Shown: one piece after another, positions 26,500 to 38,634 of the stretch | Layout of the letters: each line of letters starts with the position of its first letter | How positions within the stretch are numbered: position 1 is the first letter of the stretch | DNA from: Halocaridina rubra | Taxonomy: Eukaryota > Arthropoda > Malacostraca > Decapoda > Atyidae | Assembly: GCA_037179515.1 (NCBI GenBank) | Contig: JAXCGZ010009485.1 | Location: 121,447 to 185,446 of the forward strand | Length of the DNA stretch: 64,000 nt | Direction: 5' to 3' | Position numbers and translations under genes: made by a program | Notes under the pieces: model-generated | Databases searched by the model: none | What the model was told of the DNA's origin: nothing | Seen by the model: the letters and a program-made list of their open reading frames with translations, nothing else

Positions 26500-29256
26500 A
26501 TGTCGGTTAAACCTGAGGCATTAAAACGCCTTCGGGAATTGGTTCAACGTGATTGTGTTCAGTGTCAAACAGAACTTGCCAAAGATGATGAGACACTTGT
26601 TGTTAATTATTTAGAAAGATGTCATCATACGCTAACAGAAAGATTCGGAAGATATGATAGGAAATATGAAGAATATATCGAGTATAAGCCCATTAAAAGG
26701 GATTCTGAAGAGGAGGATACAGAACATGACAGTCTAGCTGAAACAGTAAATAATATTAGCTTAGCTGTCCTAGAACGGATTCGTAAGTTAGGAACTATGG
26801 AGAGTACTAGAGCTCCTAGTTCCGAGAGTTCAAGCCTCCCCAGTGGGCAACCCACACCCAAATTTCCTGAAATAAAAATACCACAGTTCTCTGGAAACTA
26901 TGATGAATGGAACGAGTTTTGGGACACGTTTGATAGTTTAGTACATAATACTTCTATGCCAACTATGACAAAGTTTACCATCTTGAGAAATGCCCTTAAA
27001 GGAGATGCAAAAGACACCATAAAGGGATATCCTGTTGCTAGTGAGAGTTATGATGAATGCATTCAACAGTTACAAGCTGTTTATGCCAGCAAGAACAGAA
27101 TTGTACGAAATTTAGTGAGGAAATTGGTACAGTTACCAACTCCTTCTTCTAATTATTCATCACTTTTTAAGTTCAAGCAGGAAGTAGAAGCCATTACTCG
27201 AAGTCTGAAAAATTATAGAGACATGAAGAACACTGATTGGGTGTTTTCAGAACTCGTGATGATGAAATTGCCAAAAGATGTTGAGAACTGGATTAGCATG
27301 AAAATAGACACAAAATATCCTACATATGAAACCCTCTTGAAGGAACTGGGAAAATATGTATATTATATAGAAGGCAACTTCACTAAAGATAACACAAAGG
27401 GAGAGACCCAAACCTCCCAGGGAGATGAGACCCAGTCCTATAAAAAGAATGTGGGTAGTTATGGTGCTACTGCAAAGGTAGTAAATAGTAAAACAGAATG
27501 TGTATTCTGTGGTTGGCAAGGTCATAAGTCTGAACAGTGTAATAAAGTAGTTAGTATAAACGAACGCAGAGACAAATTGAGAAACAATAACAAATGTCTG
27601 AGATGTACTCAGTCAGGGCATTATGCAAATGAATGTTACACTCAGTTAAAGTGTAAGAAGTGTAAGAAAAATGGTCATCATGCAGCCTTGTGTTATGAAC
27701 AAGAGTCATATTTTCGTAGAAGGTTTGAAGAACCTTCATTTCTGAATGAACAGTCAGAAAATGGTTCAAATATAGATGAGTCAAGCAATGAGCAAGAACA
27801 TTCTGACTCAGGAAAGAACAAGAAACATGTTGGTGTGATGACTATGAAGGCAGTACAGAGGCAAATGGTGAAGCAGAGTTTACCTTCATGTGCTCTGCCT
27901 ACTGCAAGTGGAAAAATAAGCAGCTCAAAGGGAAATCTTTGGGTAAGCACTAGGTTATTCTTTGATACAGGTTCCCAGTGTTCCTTTATAACTAGGGAAT
28001 TAGCTGAAAGGCTTAAATTAAGCCCAGTAGATGAAATGTCTCTTGGTATTGATGCATTTCGTTCTGAGACGAAGAAAGGAAGTTTTCCTGTTGTAAATGT
28101 AGTTATCAAATTGGGGAAAAGAAGAGCCAGAGTTAAATTACTCGTAGTTGATGACATGGTAATTAGCATCCACACTCCAGGACTAGCAAAGGCTGCAAAT
28201 GTGTTAAAGTCTAATGGTCACAAGTTGGCCGATGAAGATATTGATAGTGATGTACTTGACAACATTGGCATTGTTATTGGTGCCTTACATTTTAGTCAGT
28301 TTGTTAGTGGTATTAACAAGTGGGATGTCTATACTTTGATGGAAACACCAGGTGGTGTCATGTTGTATGGCCATATTCCTCGTGATACTCAACATGGGTC
28401 CAGTAGTGTACAAAACCAACTTGTTATGCGAGTAGGAACACAGTTAATGCCTACTACAACGCAAGAGTTGATTGATGAGGCCAAAGGGCCAGTTAATAAG
28501 TTGTTGAGTGAAGAGGCCATAGAGCCTGTTAATAAGTTGTTGAGTGAAGAGGCCATAGAGCCTGTTAATAAGTTGTGGGAGCCAGAGAGTATAGGAGTAA
28601 AGCAAGAAGTGCATTACGAAGATAAAACTACACTTAGAAGTTTTACAGAGTACGTTCCCTTGAAGCCTATCCACACTCCTCTCCTACACAATTTTCAGAG
28701 TGCCTTTGGACAAATGAAGTCTCTAATAGAACAGTTGGAGGAAATATTGGAGAATGTTCATGTGGGTAATTTGTTGGATGCTTGTACCAGTGAAGAGACA
28801 CAGTATGATATATGCAATACTGCAGATGTAGAGTGGGAAAAGGCCAAAATATCACTGCAAGCATTGAATTCCAACAATGCAAGACCTCAAAGGGTACTGG
28901 ATCAGCGACTTTCTAAAGAATCTAGATCTCCTAACGTATCAATCTTTAGTTTAATCTGGAATATAAATACAGACAAGTTGTCGTTGAAAGGTCTGAAGGC
29001 TAGAGATGAAGTGCTGACCAAACAGAAACTTCTGTCACTGGTGGGTATATTTTTGGACCCCTTAGGTCTAATATCACCCTTACTAAGAAGAGGGAAAATT
29101 CTTATTCAGAGAGCTTGGTCTGAAAAGCTCTCATGGGAATATCTGTTGTCAGAAGTATACGAAGAGGAATCATCAAATTATGAAAGATATGAACGTCAAG
29201 CTGCCCAAAGGGTTAAAGAATTGTGGGCACGCTTAATCATTGATGATAAATTGTAG
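26500..29256 (+). CDS. BEL/Pao Gag-protease polyprotein, RT deleted
   Basis: 918 codons from the ATG at 26500, uninterrupted. In order: a DUF1759-type Gag region (about 115-260, with KIPQFSGNYDEWNEFWDTFD); three CX2CX4HX4C zinc knuckles at about 334-347, 366-379 and 385-398; and a DUF1758-type aspartic protease with FFDTGSQCSFITRE (Asp at about 489). Then come three copies of a 12-residue EPVNKLLSEEAI-like repeat (about 661-692), and a remnant of the RT C-terminal/A17 region (KQKLLSLVGIFLDPLGLISP). The RT palm motifs are gone; the sequence at the YVDD position reads HVGN. It would make capsid and protease but cannot reverse-transcribe or integrate alone. Whether it is expressed is unknown. 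Confidence 0.92.
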   Translation: MSVKPEALKRLRELVQRDCVQCQTELAKDDETLVVNYLERCHHTLTERFGRYDRKYEEYIEYKPIKRDSEEEDTEHDSLAETVNNISLAVLERIRKLGTMESTRAPSSESSSLPSGQPTPKFPEIKIPQFSGNYDEWNEFWDTFDSLVHNTSMPTMTKFTILRNALKGDAKDTIKGYPVASESYDECIQQLQAVYASKNRIVRNLVRKLVQLPTPSSNYSSLFKFKQEVEAITRSLKNYRDMKNTDWVFSELVMMKLPKDVENWISMKIDTKYPTYETLLKELGKYVYYIEGNFTKDNTKGETQTSQGDETQSYKKNVGSYGATAKVVNSKTECVFCGWQGHKSEQCNKVVSINERRDKLRNNNKCLRCTQSGHYANECYTQLKCKKCKKNGHHAALCYEQESYFRRRFEEPSFLNEQSENGSNIDESSNEQEHSDSGKNKKHVGVMTMKAVQRQMVKQSLPSCALPTASGKISSSKGNLWVSTRLFFDTGSQCSFITRELAERLKLSPVDEMSLGIDAFRSETKKGSFPVVNVVIKLGKRRARVKLLVVDDMVISIHTPGLAKAANVLKSNGHKLADEDIDSDVLDNIGIVIGALHFSQFVSGINKWDVYTLMETPGGVMLYGHIPRDTQHGSSSVQNQLVMRVGTQLMPTTTQELIDEAKGPVNKLLSEEAIEPVNKLLSEEAIEPVNKLWEPESIGVKQEVHYEDKTTLRSFTEYVPLKPIHTPLLHNFQSAFGQMKSLIEQLEEILENVHVGNLLDACTSEETQYDICNTADVEWEKAKISLQALNSNNARPQRVLDQRLSKESRSPNVSIFSLIWNINTDKLSLKGLKARDEVLTKQKLLSLVGIFLDPLGLISPLLRRGKILIQRAWSEKLSWEYLLSEVYEEESSNYERYERQAAQRVKELWARLIIDDKL

Positions 29257-29304
29257 TACTGATGGGGAGACCCTCCATTTTTTCCTTTTTGGAGGGGCCC
29301 AGGA

Positions 29305-30389
29305 TGTCTTGAATATATTTCAAGACAGTTTATTTCTACGTACATTATGTAAGTGTTATTTTGCATATAGTTTCGTTTATTGTAACGTAAGTGCATGAAT
29401 GTATACTTTTAGACTTAGCATGTATACTTATTAAGTTCTATCATGTATACACGTATATTCGTATGTATAATGTGTAGTTTGTTAGGGAGGCTGGCCGTAG
29501 AAGACGTGGAGAAAGGAATGTAGGTCACTAATGGATTTTAGCCATTAACCCTTCACCTCCTTGATAACGCTTATTGCATCGCCTCGTTGAACAAAGAACT
29601 GTTGTAAGCAAGTCATAACTCAACTTAGTCCTAGTACCAAGGACCCCAACAAACTAGAGGAGTTTGTGGGACTTTCTTACTAATAATTAGTTGTACTCGT
29701 GAGATGCTACGAGGCACTCATTCTTACTGTGTTTGTTGACAGTGCTTATAAGTTTATTCTTAGTTGTACTCGTGAGATGCTACGAGGCACTCATTCTTAC
29801 TGTGTTTGTTGACAGTGCTTATAAGTTTATTCTTAGTTGCCGTCGTGAGATGCTACGAGGCACTCATTCTTACTGTGTTTGTTGACAGTGCTTATAAGTT
29901 TATAATTTGTTGTTCTCGTGGGGCATTACGAGACACTCAAGTAGAAGAACGTGATAGAGATCTGTGGATCAGAAGATACGTTTTTGATTCGGAGTCCCGT
30001 GATTGCTGACGACATCAGGGTTGTCCGGACAGATGAGTACAGATACATTGTATTTCTAACAATATTTATAACTACGTGTGAGGGACAGAATGAGCTCATT
30101 TAATTGAACACTCGTAGGTAGAATGTATGTTAGAAAATGTATTATTCTGTATGAGGAAGTTTTAATTTAAGGTGAGGAGAGTTTATTTAAATATTCACAT
30201 ATCAGCAGTTCATAAACCCCCATATAAAATATTTGCATGTATGTTTATGCATGTAATATTAATTATATTTTATTGGTAGAGGATTTAATTTTGAGATCGT
30301 GGTAGGCCTCTACTGAAGCCGTGTCAGGATTTCCGAATTTAGGGGGTTATAAGATCGAAGGGTAAATAACACACAGGAAATCCTCCACA
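29305..30389 (+). repeat. 3' LTR of BEL/Pao element 1
   Basis: Same 1085-bp length and layout as the 5' LTR, preceded by a purine-rich GGAGGGGCCCAGGA (29291-29304), the likely polypurine tract. Confidence 0.95.
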
Positions 30390-30766
<377 letters not shown>

Positions 30767-30828
30767 TCCTACGTGGGTGGTGTCGCTCTAATTATTTTGG
30801 CATTTCCTTCATTTCCTGTACATATAAT

Positions 30829-30945
<117 letters not shown>

Positions 30946-31064
30946 TTTAGTTACATATAGAACCGAGTTTTATTATTTTTTTTTTATTGTAGTGGACTAT
31001 GCAATTTTGAACTATACTTCAACTATATTTACTAACACTGATGGATATAAGAATGAGTACAGTT

Positions 31065-31295
31065 CTCCACTGATAGAGGGGTTAAAGGTCTGCAATGAAA
31101 AGAAGAGGCAAGGAACAGCGATAGCACTAAAGCCAGACTATATACCTACCATGTACCCGGAACTCAACCCCCCTTTCCAATCACATGAAGCCAGTGATCC
31201 CCAGATAATGGCTAAATAATCATTAAGACCTATAGGAAATCACTGATCCTCAATTAACTACTCAATTCAATCGGTAGAAATAAGAGACAGTGAAG
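31065..31295. repeat. dispersed repeat, partner of 10862-11040
   Basis: CCAATCACATGAAGCCAGTG, CAGATAATGGCTAAATAATC and CTCAATTAACTACTCAATTC match the ordered words of the 10862 copy in the same orientation. Confidence 0.6.
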
Positions 31296-32039
31296 CCAAT
31301 TAAGATATACAGTAGTTTATGAATTGTTATATAGGCATGATGGTAAAAAAATATATACTGTATACAGTATATATTTTTATAACATCTGAAGGGTGGAAAA
31401 TTTCTGCTCCAGCTGAAGCAAGTGCTCTAGATGTGATTCCTTCATATAATAATAATGTCATTATTGCAATATTGAGTTGTACCATTTTATATATATTTTT
31501 CTTGTCTTCTCTTTTTCCTTTTCTTCGGCGATTTGCTGCCAAAGCCATCTGGTTTATAGTCCTTCTGGATTTTTCCAGCTGGGATTGTTGCTTGGTATAT
31601 GATATTAATAATTGGATTTTACATAGCTAAAGTACTAAAAAAAAACCTGATTATAAGATCCAAGTCCCTTATCCCATGAGGGGAAGACACTACCTCTTTA
31701 CCACCAGGTGTTTATATGGAAGTGAGCAACCAGTGAGTAAATGGTTATGGACTGTGGTTGTTGTTGTCTATACACACTACAGTCTCTCAAATATCACTAA
31801 TTACATAACATCGACCCCACATAAAAGTGGGAGAAGATGTAGACGAAGAAGAAGAAAACATAACATTCAAGTTCAATGGATATGTCCCAGCCTTGATTTT
31901 GCAAAGACAAAAATCTACCTAAGTTTTCCCTGATATAAAACACAAAATGTATGTTTTGCATATGAATGAAATTAACTTCAGTACTAAGTACCATGGGCAA
32001 GTCATCAGTAATTGCTAACATGTAATCCACAAGGCCTTA

Positions 32040-32125
32040 ACGTCCAGGAAAGAGAGAACAGTGCAAGGGCTGTAATCCAGTCGACGCCTTAACATCCAGG
32101 AAATCAGAGCAGTGCATGAAACAGA
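32040..32125. repeat. short imperfect tandem duplication
   Basis: GGCCTTAACGTCCAGGAAAG...GAACAGTGCAAG and CGCCTTAACATCCAGGAAAT...GAGCAGTGCATG lie about 51 bp apart. Confidence 0.6.
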
Positions 32126-32209
32126 ACGAACTGTCACAGTGACATTTAACCTACGGTCATATTATTAAGCATAGCAGTATGGTGCTTAGTTCTTCCACTT
32201 TTTTTTTTT

Positions 32210-32350
32210 CACTACGAAGTCCCAATGATTGGGGCTGGACACAGACCTGCTTGGAGCTGGGGGAGTATGGCTGGATATCCTTCCCATGCCCAAAAGACGG
32301 GTCAACCTCGTCACTTCACAACTTCTGTTCTCTACCACTGAACTAACGTG
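32210..32350 (-). mobile_element. tRNA-derived SINE, family S1
   Basis: Minus strand begins GGGCCACGTTAGTTCAGTGG TAGAGAAC (A-box), then GACGAGGTTGACCCG (B-box-like), GGGAAGGATATCCAGCC and CTGTGTCCAGCCCC. It ends at an (A)n-type tail seen as T's at 32200-32210. Confidence 0.7.
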
Positions 32351-32354
32351 GCCC

Positions 32355-32458
<104 letters not shown>

Positions 32459-32754
32459 CAATTTTCTTTTACACAACAATCACACACACAGCCAATTCAA
32501 CTCTAGTACAATAATTATCATTATTTCTCCCCAATATTGTAGTATTCTTGAAAGAACAGCTATAAGGTACTTATATACAAAACTTTTTTATTTATAACTC
32601 TAAATACACCCTTGCTCCTGAATGCCAAAAAAAACAAAGAAAAAATGGGCTAAAAACTGCAGCGTAATTAATAAAACATCTATTACAAGAATGAAACACA
32701 TGGACCATGGTCATGCAACCTGTCAGCGCTCAATTTGCTGCCCTGGATTGCATG

Positions 32755-32975
32755 CTAGCCTCCTGGCTAGTACAGTGGTAACGCGCTGGCCTCGCATTCA
32801 CAAGGTCGACGGATTGCGCCTCGTCCAGGCAAGAGAGTTTAAGCTGTTTACTGGTGAGGTTACTGCTGTGGCTGGTCACCACAGTGGGGGTTGGGGCCTG
32901 TGCTGGTTGGGTCCTCCATGACCCGTTCCACCCATCCGTGGGTGGAGAATCTAAAAAAAAAAAAAAAAAAAAAGG
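32755..32975 (+). mobile_element. tRNA-derived SINE (family S3), full copy
   Basis: CTGGCTAGTACAGTGGTAAC GCGCTGG is an excellent A-box region, and a B-box-like AAGGTCGACGG follows. The body has AGAGAGTTTAAGCTGTTTAC, GCTGTGGCTGGTCACCACAG and GGGGGTTGGGG, and ends in poly-A (32952-32973). A second copy lies at 53822-54042. Confidence 0.8.
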
Positions 32976-33251
32976 AATGCGTGCTCCATTCAGACCTGTA
33001 AAATATTTATAACATTTTTCTACTACGATGGTAGATTAAAGATGTCTTCACTGTACTAAGAAGTTTTGTATGATTTATCTTCTATTGGAAGTTGACACAA
33101 ATTTTATTTAGTATATATCTTTTCACATTTCCATAATTACATATACAATTGCTACAATCCCCCTCGTAAGGAGGGTGGCAGACTCAAAGCAAAAATACTC
33201 ACCAGAAATTTACTTCGATCACTCCTCTTAACTTGCTAACTGCATAATGGA

Positions 33252-34118
33252 TGTGGAGGATTTCCTGTGTGTTATTTACCCTTCGATCTTATAACCCCCT
33301 AAATTCGGAAATCCTGACACGGCTTCAGTAGAGGCCTACCACGATCTCAAAATTAAATCCTCTACCAATAAAATATAATTAATATTACATGCATAAACAT
33401 ACATGCAAATATTTTATATGGGGGTTTATGAACTGCTGATATGTGAATATTTAAATAAACTTTCCTCACCTTAAATTAAAACTTCCTCATACAGAATAAT
33501 ACATTTTCTAACATACATTCTACCTACGAGTGTTCAATTAAATGAGCTCATTCTGTCCCTCACACGTAGTTATAAATATTGTTAGAAATACAATGTATCT
33601 GTACTCATCTGTCCGGACAACCCTGATGTCGTCAGCAATCACGGGACTCCGAATCAAAAACGTATCTTCTGATCCACAGATCTCTATCACGCTCCTCTAC
33701 TTGAGTGTCTCGTAACGTCTCACGAGGACAACTAACCTTTTGCAAGAAAGTCTTACAAAACTCCCCTCATTTGTCGGGGTCCTTGGTACTAGGACTAAGT
33801 TGAGTTATGACTTGCTTACAACGGTTCTTTGTTCAACGAGGCGATGCAATAAGCGTTATCAAGGAGGTGAAGGGTTAATGGCTAAAATCCATTAGTGACC
33901 TACATTCCTTTCTCCACGTCTTCTACGGCCAGCCTCCCTAATAAACTACACATTATCCATACGAATATACATGTATACATGACAGAAATTAATAAGTACA
34001 CATGCTAAGTCTAAAAGTATACATTCATGCACTTACGTTACAATAAACGAAACTATATGCAAAATAACACTTACATAATGTACGTAGAAATAAACTGTCT
34101 TGAAATATATTCAAGACA
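33252..34118 (-). repeat. 3' LTR of BEL/Pao element 2
   Basis: On the plus strand it starts TGTGGAGGA and ends TTCAAGACA. It lacks the 73-bp array expansion of element 1. Confidence 0.93.
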
Positions 34119-34166
34119 TCCTGGGCCCCTCCAAAAAGGAAAAAATGGGGGGTCTCCCCATCAGTA

Positions 34167-37031
34167 CTACAACTTATCATCAATGATTATACTTGCCCAC
34201 AATTCTTTAACCCTTTGGGCAGCTTGACGTTCAGATCTTTCATAATTTGATGATTCCTCTCCGTATACTTCTGACAACAGATATTCCCATGAGAGCTTTT
34301 CAGACCAAGCTCTCTGAATAAGAATTTTTCCTCTTCTTAGTAAGGGTGATATTAGACCTAAGGGGTCCAAAAATATACCCATCAGTGACAGAAGTTTCTG
34401 TTTTGTCAGCACTTCATCTCTAGCCTTCAGACCTTTCAACGACAACTTGTCTGTATTTATATTCCAGATTAAACTAAAGATTGATATGTTAGGAGATCTA
34501 GATTCTTTAGAAAGTCGCTGATCCAGTACCCTTTGAGATCTTGCATTGTTGGAATTTAATGCTTGCAGTGATATTTTGGCCTTTTCCCACTCTACATCTG
34601 CAGTATTGCATATATCATACTGTTTCTCTTCACTGGTACAAGCATCCAACAAATTACCCACATGAACATTCTCCAATATTTCCTCCAACTGTTCTATTAG
34701 AGACTTCATTTGTTCAAAGGCACTCTGAAAATTGTGTAGGAGAGGAGGGTGGATAGGCTTCAAGGGAACGTACTCTGTAAAACTTCTAAGTGTAGTTTTA
34801 TCTTCGTAATGCACTTCTTGCTTTACTCCAATACTCTCTGGCTCCCACAACTTATTAACAGGCTCTATGGCCTTCTCAATCAACAGCTTATTAACAGGCT
34901 CTATGGCCTCTTCAGTCAACAACTTATTAACAGGCTCTATGGCCTCTTCACTCAACAACTTATTAACAGGCTCTATGGCCTCTTCACTCAACAACTTATT
35001 AACAGGCTCTATGGCCTCTTCACTCAACAACTTATTAACTGGCCTTTTGGCCTCATCAATCAACTCTTGTGTTGTAGTAGGCAATAACTGTGTTCCTACT
35101 CGCATAACAAGTTGGTTTTGTACACTACTGGACCCATGTTGAGTATCACGAGGAATATGGCCATACAACATGACACCACCCGGTGTTTCCATCAAAGTAT
35201 AGACATCCCACTTGTTAATACCACTAACAAACTGACTAAAATGTAAGGCACCAATAACAATGCCAATGTTCTCCAGTACATCACTATAAATATCTTCATC
35301 AGCCAACTTGTGACCATTAGACTTTAACACATTTGCAGCCTTTGCTAGTCCTGGGGTGTGGATGCTAATTACCATGTCATCAACTACGAGTAATTTAACT
35401 CTGGCTCTTCTTTTCCCCAATTTGATAACTACATTTACAACAGGGAAACTTCCTCTCTTTGTCTCAGAACGAAATGCATCAATACCAAGAGACATTTCAT
35501 CTACTGGGCTCAATTTAAGCCTTTCAGCTAATTCCCTAGTTATAAAGGAACACTGGGAACCTGTATCAAAGAATAACCTAGTATTTACCCAAAGATTTCC
35601 CTTTGAGCTGCTTATTTTTCCACTTGCAGTAGGCAGAGCACATGAAGGTAAACTCGGCTTTACCATTTGCCTCTGTACTGCCTTCATAGTCATCACACCA
35701 ACATGTTTCTTGTCCTTTTCTGAGTCAGAATGTTCTTGCTCATTGCTTGACTCATCTATACTTGAACCATTTTCTGACTGTTCATTCAGAAATGAAGGTT
35801 CTTCAAACCTTCTACGAAAATATGACTCTTGTTCATAACACAAGGCTGCATGATGACCATTTTTCTTACACTTCTTACAGTTTAACTGAGTGTAACATTT
35901 ATTTGCATAATGCCCTGACTGAGTACATCTCAGACATTTGTTATTGTCTCTCAATTTGTCTCTGCGTTCATTTATGCTTACTACTTTATTACACTGTTCA
36001 GACTTATGACCTTGCCAACCACAGAATGCACATTCTGTTTTACTATTTACTACATTTGCAGTAGCACCATAACTACCCACATTCTTTTTATAGAACTGTA
36101 TCTCATCTCTCTGGGAGGTTTGGGTCTCTCCCTTTGTGTTACCTTTTGTATTGTTGCCCTCTATATGATATACATATTTTCCCAGTTCCTTCAAGAGGGT
36201 TTCATATGTAGGGTATTTTGTGTCTGTTTTCATGCTAATCCAGTTCTCTACATCTTCTGGTAATTTCATTATCACGAGTTCTGAAAACACCCAATCAGTG
36301 TTCATCATATCTCTATAATTTTTCAGACTTCGAGTAATGGCTTCTACTTCCTGCTTGAACTTAAAAAGTGATGAATAATTAGAAGAGGGAGTTGGTATTT
36401 TTACCAATTTCCTCATTAAATTTCGTACAATCCTGTCCTTGCTGGCATAAACAGCTTGTAGCTGTTGAATACACTCATCATAACTCTCACTAGCAACAGG
36501 ATATCCCTTTATGGTGTCTTTTGCATCTCCTTTAAGGGCATTTCTCAAGATGGTAAACTTTGTCATAGTTGCCATAGAAGTACTATGTACTAAACTATCA
36601 AACGTATCCCAAAACTCGTTCCATTCATCATAGTTTCCAGAGAACTGCGGTATTTTTACTTCAGGAAATTTAGGTGTGGGTTGCCCACTGGGGAGGCTTG
36701 AACTCTCGGAACTAGGAGCTCTAGTACTCTCCATAGTTCCTAACTTACGAATCCGTTCTAGGACAGCTAAGCTAATATTATTTACTGTTTCAGCTAGATT
36801 GTCATGTTCTTTATCCTCCTCTTCAGAATCCTTTTTAAGGGGCTTATTCTCGACATATTCTTCATATTTCCTATCATATCTTCCGAATCTTTCTGTTAGC
36901 GTATGGTGACATCTTTCTAAATAATTAACAACAAGTGTCTCATCATCTTTGGAAAGTTCTGTTTGACACTGAACACAATCACGTTGAACCAATTCCCGAA
37001 TGCGTTTTAATGCCTCAGGTTTAACCGACAT
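34167..37031 (-). CDS. BEL/Pao Gag-protease polyprotein, RT deleted
   Basis: 954 codons from the ATG at 37031, uninterrupted. It has the same domain order as the frame at 26500: DUF1759-type Gag, three zinc knuckles (CAFCGWQGHKSEQC, CLRCTQSGHYANKC, CKKCKKNGHHAALC), the DTGSQCSFITRE protease, the 12-residue repeat and the A17-type remnant ending IIDDKL. The repeat is present six times here against three in element 1, which exactly explains the 36-residue length difference. Retention of both frames without stops suggests recent origin or selection on Gag; which one cannot be told from two copies. Confidence 0.92.
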   Translation of the reverse strand: MSVKPEALKRIRELVQRDCVQCQTELSKDDETLVVNYLERCHHTLTERFGRYDRKYEEYVENKPLKKDSEEEDKEHDNLAETVNNISLAVLERIRKLGTMESTRAPSSESSSLPSGQPTPKFPEVKIPQFSGNYDEWNEFWDTFDSLVHSTSMATMTKFTILRNALKGDAKDTIKGYPVASESYDECIQQLQAVYASKDRIVRNLMRKLVKIPTPSSNYSSLFKFKQEVEAITRSLKNYRDMMNTDWVFSELVIMKLPEDVENWISMKTDTKYPTYETLLKELGKYVYHIEGNNTKGNTKGETQTSQRDEIQFYKKNVGSYGATANVVNSKTECAFCGWQGHKSEQCNKVVSINERRDKLRDNNKCLRCTQSGHYANKCYTQLNCKKCKKNGHHAALCYEQESYFRRRFEEPSFLNEQSENGSSIDESSNEQEHSDSEKDKKHVGVMTMKAVQRQMVKPSLPSCALPTASGKISSSKGNLWVNTRLFFDTGSQCSFITRELAERLKLSPVDEMSLGIDAFRSETKRGSFPVVNVVIKLGKRRARVKLLVVDDMVISIHTPGLAKAANVLKSNGHKLADEDIYSDVLENIGIVIGALHFSQFVSGINKWDVYTLMETPGGVMLYGHIPRDTQHGSSSVQNQLVMRVGTQLLPTTTQELIDEAKRPVNKLLSEEAIEPVNKLLSEEAIEPVNKLLSEEAIEPVNKLLTEEAIEPVNKLLIEKAIEPVNKLWEPESIGVKQEVHYEDKTTLRSFTEYVPLKPIHPPLLHNFQSAFEQMKSLIEQLEEILENVHVGNLLDACTSEEKQYDICNTADVEWEKAKISLQALNSNNARSQRVLDQRLSKESRSPNISIFSLIWNINTDKLSLKGLKARDEVLTKQKLLSLMGIFLDPLGLISPLLRRGKILIQRAWSEKLSWEYLLSEVYGEESSNYERSERQAAQRVKELWASIIIDDKL
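34848..35045 (-). repeat. 36-bp coding minisatellite
   Basis: Six in-frame units of 36 bp coding VNKLLSEEAIEP variants (LLTEEA, LLIEKA and a final LWEPES). Element 1 has three at 28490-28580. Confidence 0.9.
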
Positions 37032-37783
37032 ATTGAGAAAGTAAATAGAACATAAAACAACAAACAAATAATTGATGCAATTTTATCATCAAAGAATCCA
37101 CGATCTTCTTTATGCATCCACAATGCAACAAACATTCACTCTGTAAAGAGTATCAAAGGACAATCTTCCAAATCTCAAGATAATAACATACAGTTATTTC
37201 ATTCCGTCATTTATGACGCCAATCCTCAAAGTGTAAAACACACTTTTCATCAATTAAACGACACTGTTAAGTCAGCAACAGTAAATGGAAAGTGTAATGC
37301 AAACCACACTGTTCTTCAAATAAACGACACAGTGCACCTAGCAGTAGGTGGGTCACTACCTTCTGTTTATTTACATAAACAAAGGAATCAATACGACATT
37401 CTAGACATCGTTAAATGGGAAATATGTACACACACAAATCCCTAAAAACCACTGTTCACCCAGCCGAAATTGGGTACTAATATCCAAATTACTTAATGGA
37501 CGCTCAACTACGAAAGTATATTTCGTTTCCACAGATAGAGAAACTCTTTATCCACGTGGGAAATGGCTTCTCTTATTTATTTCAACAACCACTTAAATTT
37601 CAAAGTTATATTTGCAATATTCATGCAAATACATGCAATGCTCCTACCTGTTTTCGCTGAAATGTGGGCGATTTTAACCGTAGAGTTTTACACTAACTTC
37701 CTACAAGGTGGGAGCTTATCTAAAATGTACACTATTTTCACCATTACCACACCAATTCTCATCCGGTTCGAAGGACCAAAAGC

Positions 37784-38629
37784 TGTGGAGGATTTCCTGT
37801 GTGTTATTTACCCTTCGATCTTATAACCCCCTAAATTCGGAAATCCTGACACGGCTTCAGTAGAGGCCTACCACGATCTCAAAATTAAATCCTCTACCAA
37901 TAAAATATAATTAATATTACATGCATAAACATACATGCAAATATTTTATATGGGGGTTTATGAACTGCTGATATGTGAATATTTAAATAAACTCTCCTCA
38001 CCTTAAATTAAAACTTCCTCATACAGAATAATACATTTTCTAACATACATTCTACCTACGAGTGTTCAATTAAATGAGCTCATTCTGTCCCTCACACGTA
38101 GTTATAAATATTGTTAGAAATACAATGTATCTGTACTCATCTGTCCGGACAACCCTGATGTCGTCAGCAATCACGGGACTCCGAATCAAAAACGTATCTT
38201 CTGATCCACAGATCTCTATCACGTTCCTCTACTTGAGTGTCTCGTAACGTCTCACGAGGACAACTAACCTTTTGCAAGAAAGTCTTACAAAACTCCCCTC
38301 ATTTGTCGGGGTCCTTGGTACTAGGACTAAGTTGAGTTATGACTTGCTTACAACGGTTCTTTGTTCAACGAGGCGATGCAATAAGCGTTATCAAGGAGGT
38401 GAAGGGTTAATGGCTAAAATCCATTAGTGACCTACATTCCTTTCTCCACGTCTTCTACGGCCAGCCTCCCTAATAAACTACACATTATCCATACGAATAT
38501 ACATGTATACATGACAGAAATTAATAAGTACACATTCATGCACTTACGTTACAATAAACGAAACTATATGCAAAATAACACTTACATAATGTACGTAGAA
38601 ATAAACTGTCTTGAAATATATTCAAGACA
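37784..38629 (-). repeat. 5' LTR of BEL/Pao element 2
   Basis: 846 bp. It lacks 21 bp present in the 3' LTR near 34000-34021, between two short ACAT repeats, which is consistent with a slippage deletion after insertion. Confidence 0.93.
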
Positions 38630-38634
38630 ATGGA

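Larger units (their letters stand above)
33252..38629 (-). mobile_element. BEL/Pao LTR retrotransposon 2, non-autonomous
   Basis: 5378 bp on the minus strand with LTRs at 37784-38629 (5', 846 bp) and 33252-34118 (3', 867 bp). A perfect 5-bp target duplication ATGGA is at 33247-33251 and 38630-38634. It has the same internal deletion as element 1 and the opposite orientation. The LTRs differ by one 21-bp deletion and a few substitutions (for example GCTCCTC against GTTCCTC), so the insertion is recent. Confidence 0.95.

Noticed and set aside
34749..35142. Plus-strand repeat frames with LYGLFTQQLINR-like units
   Set aside because: Antisense reading of the 36-bp minisatellite in the BEL/Pao frame.
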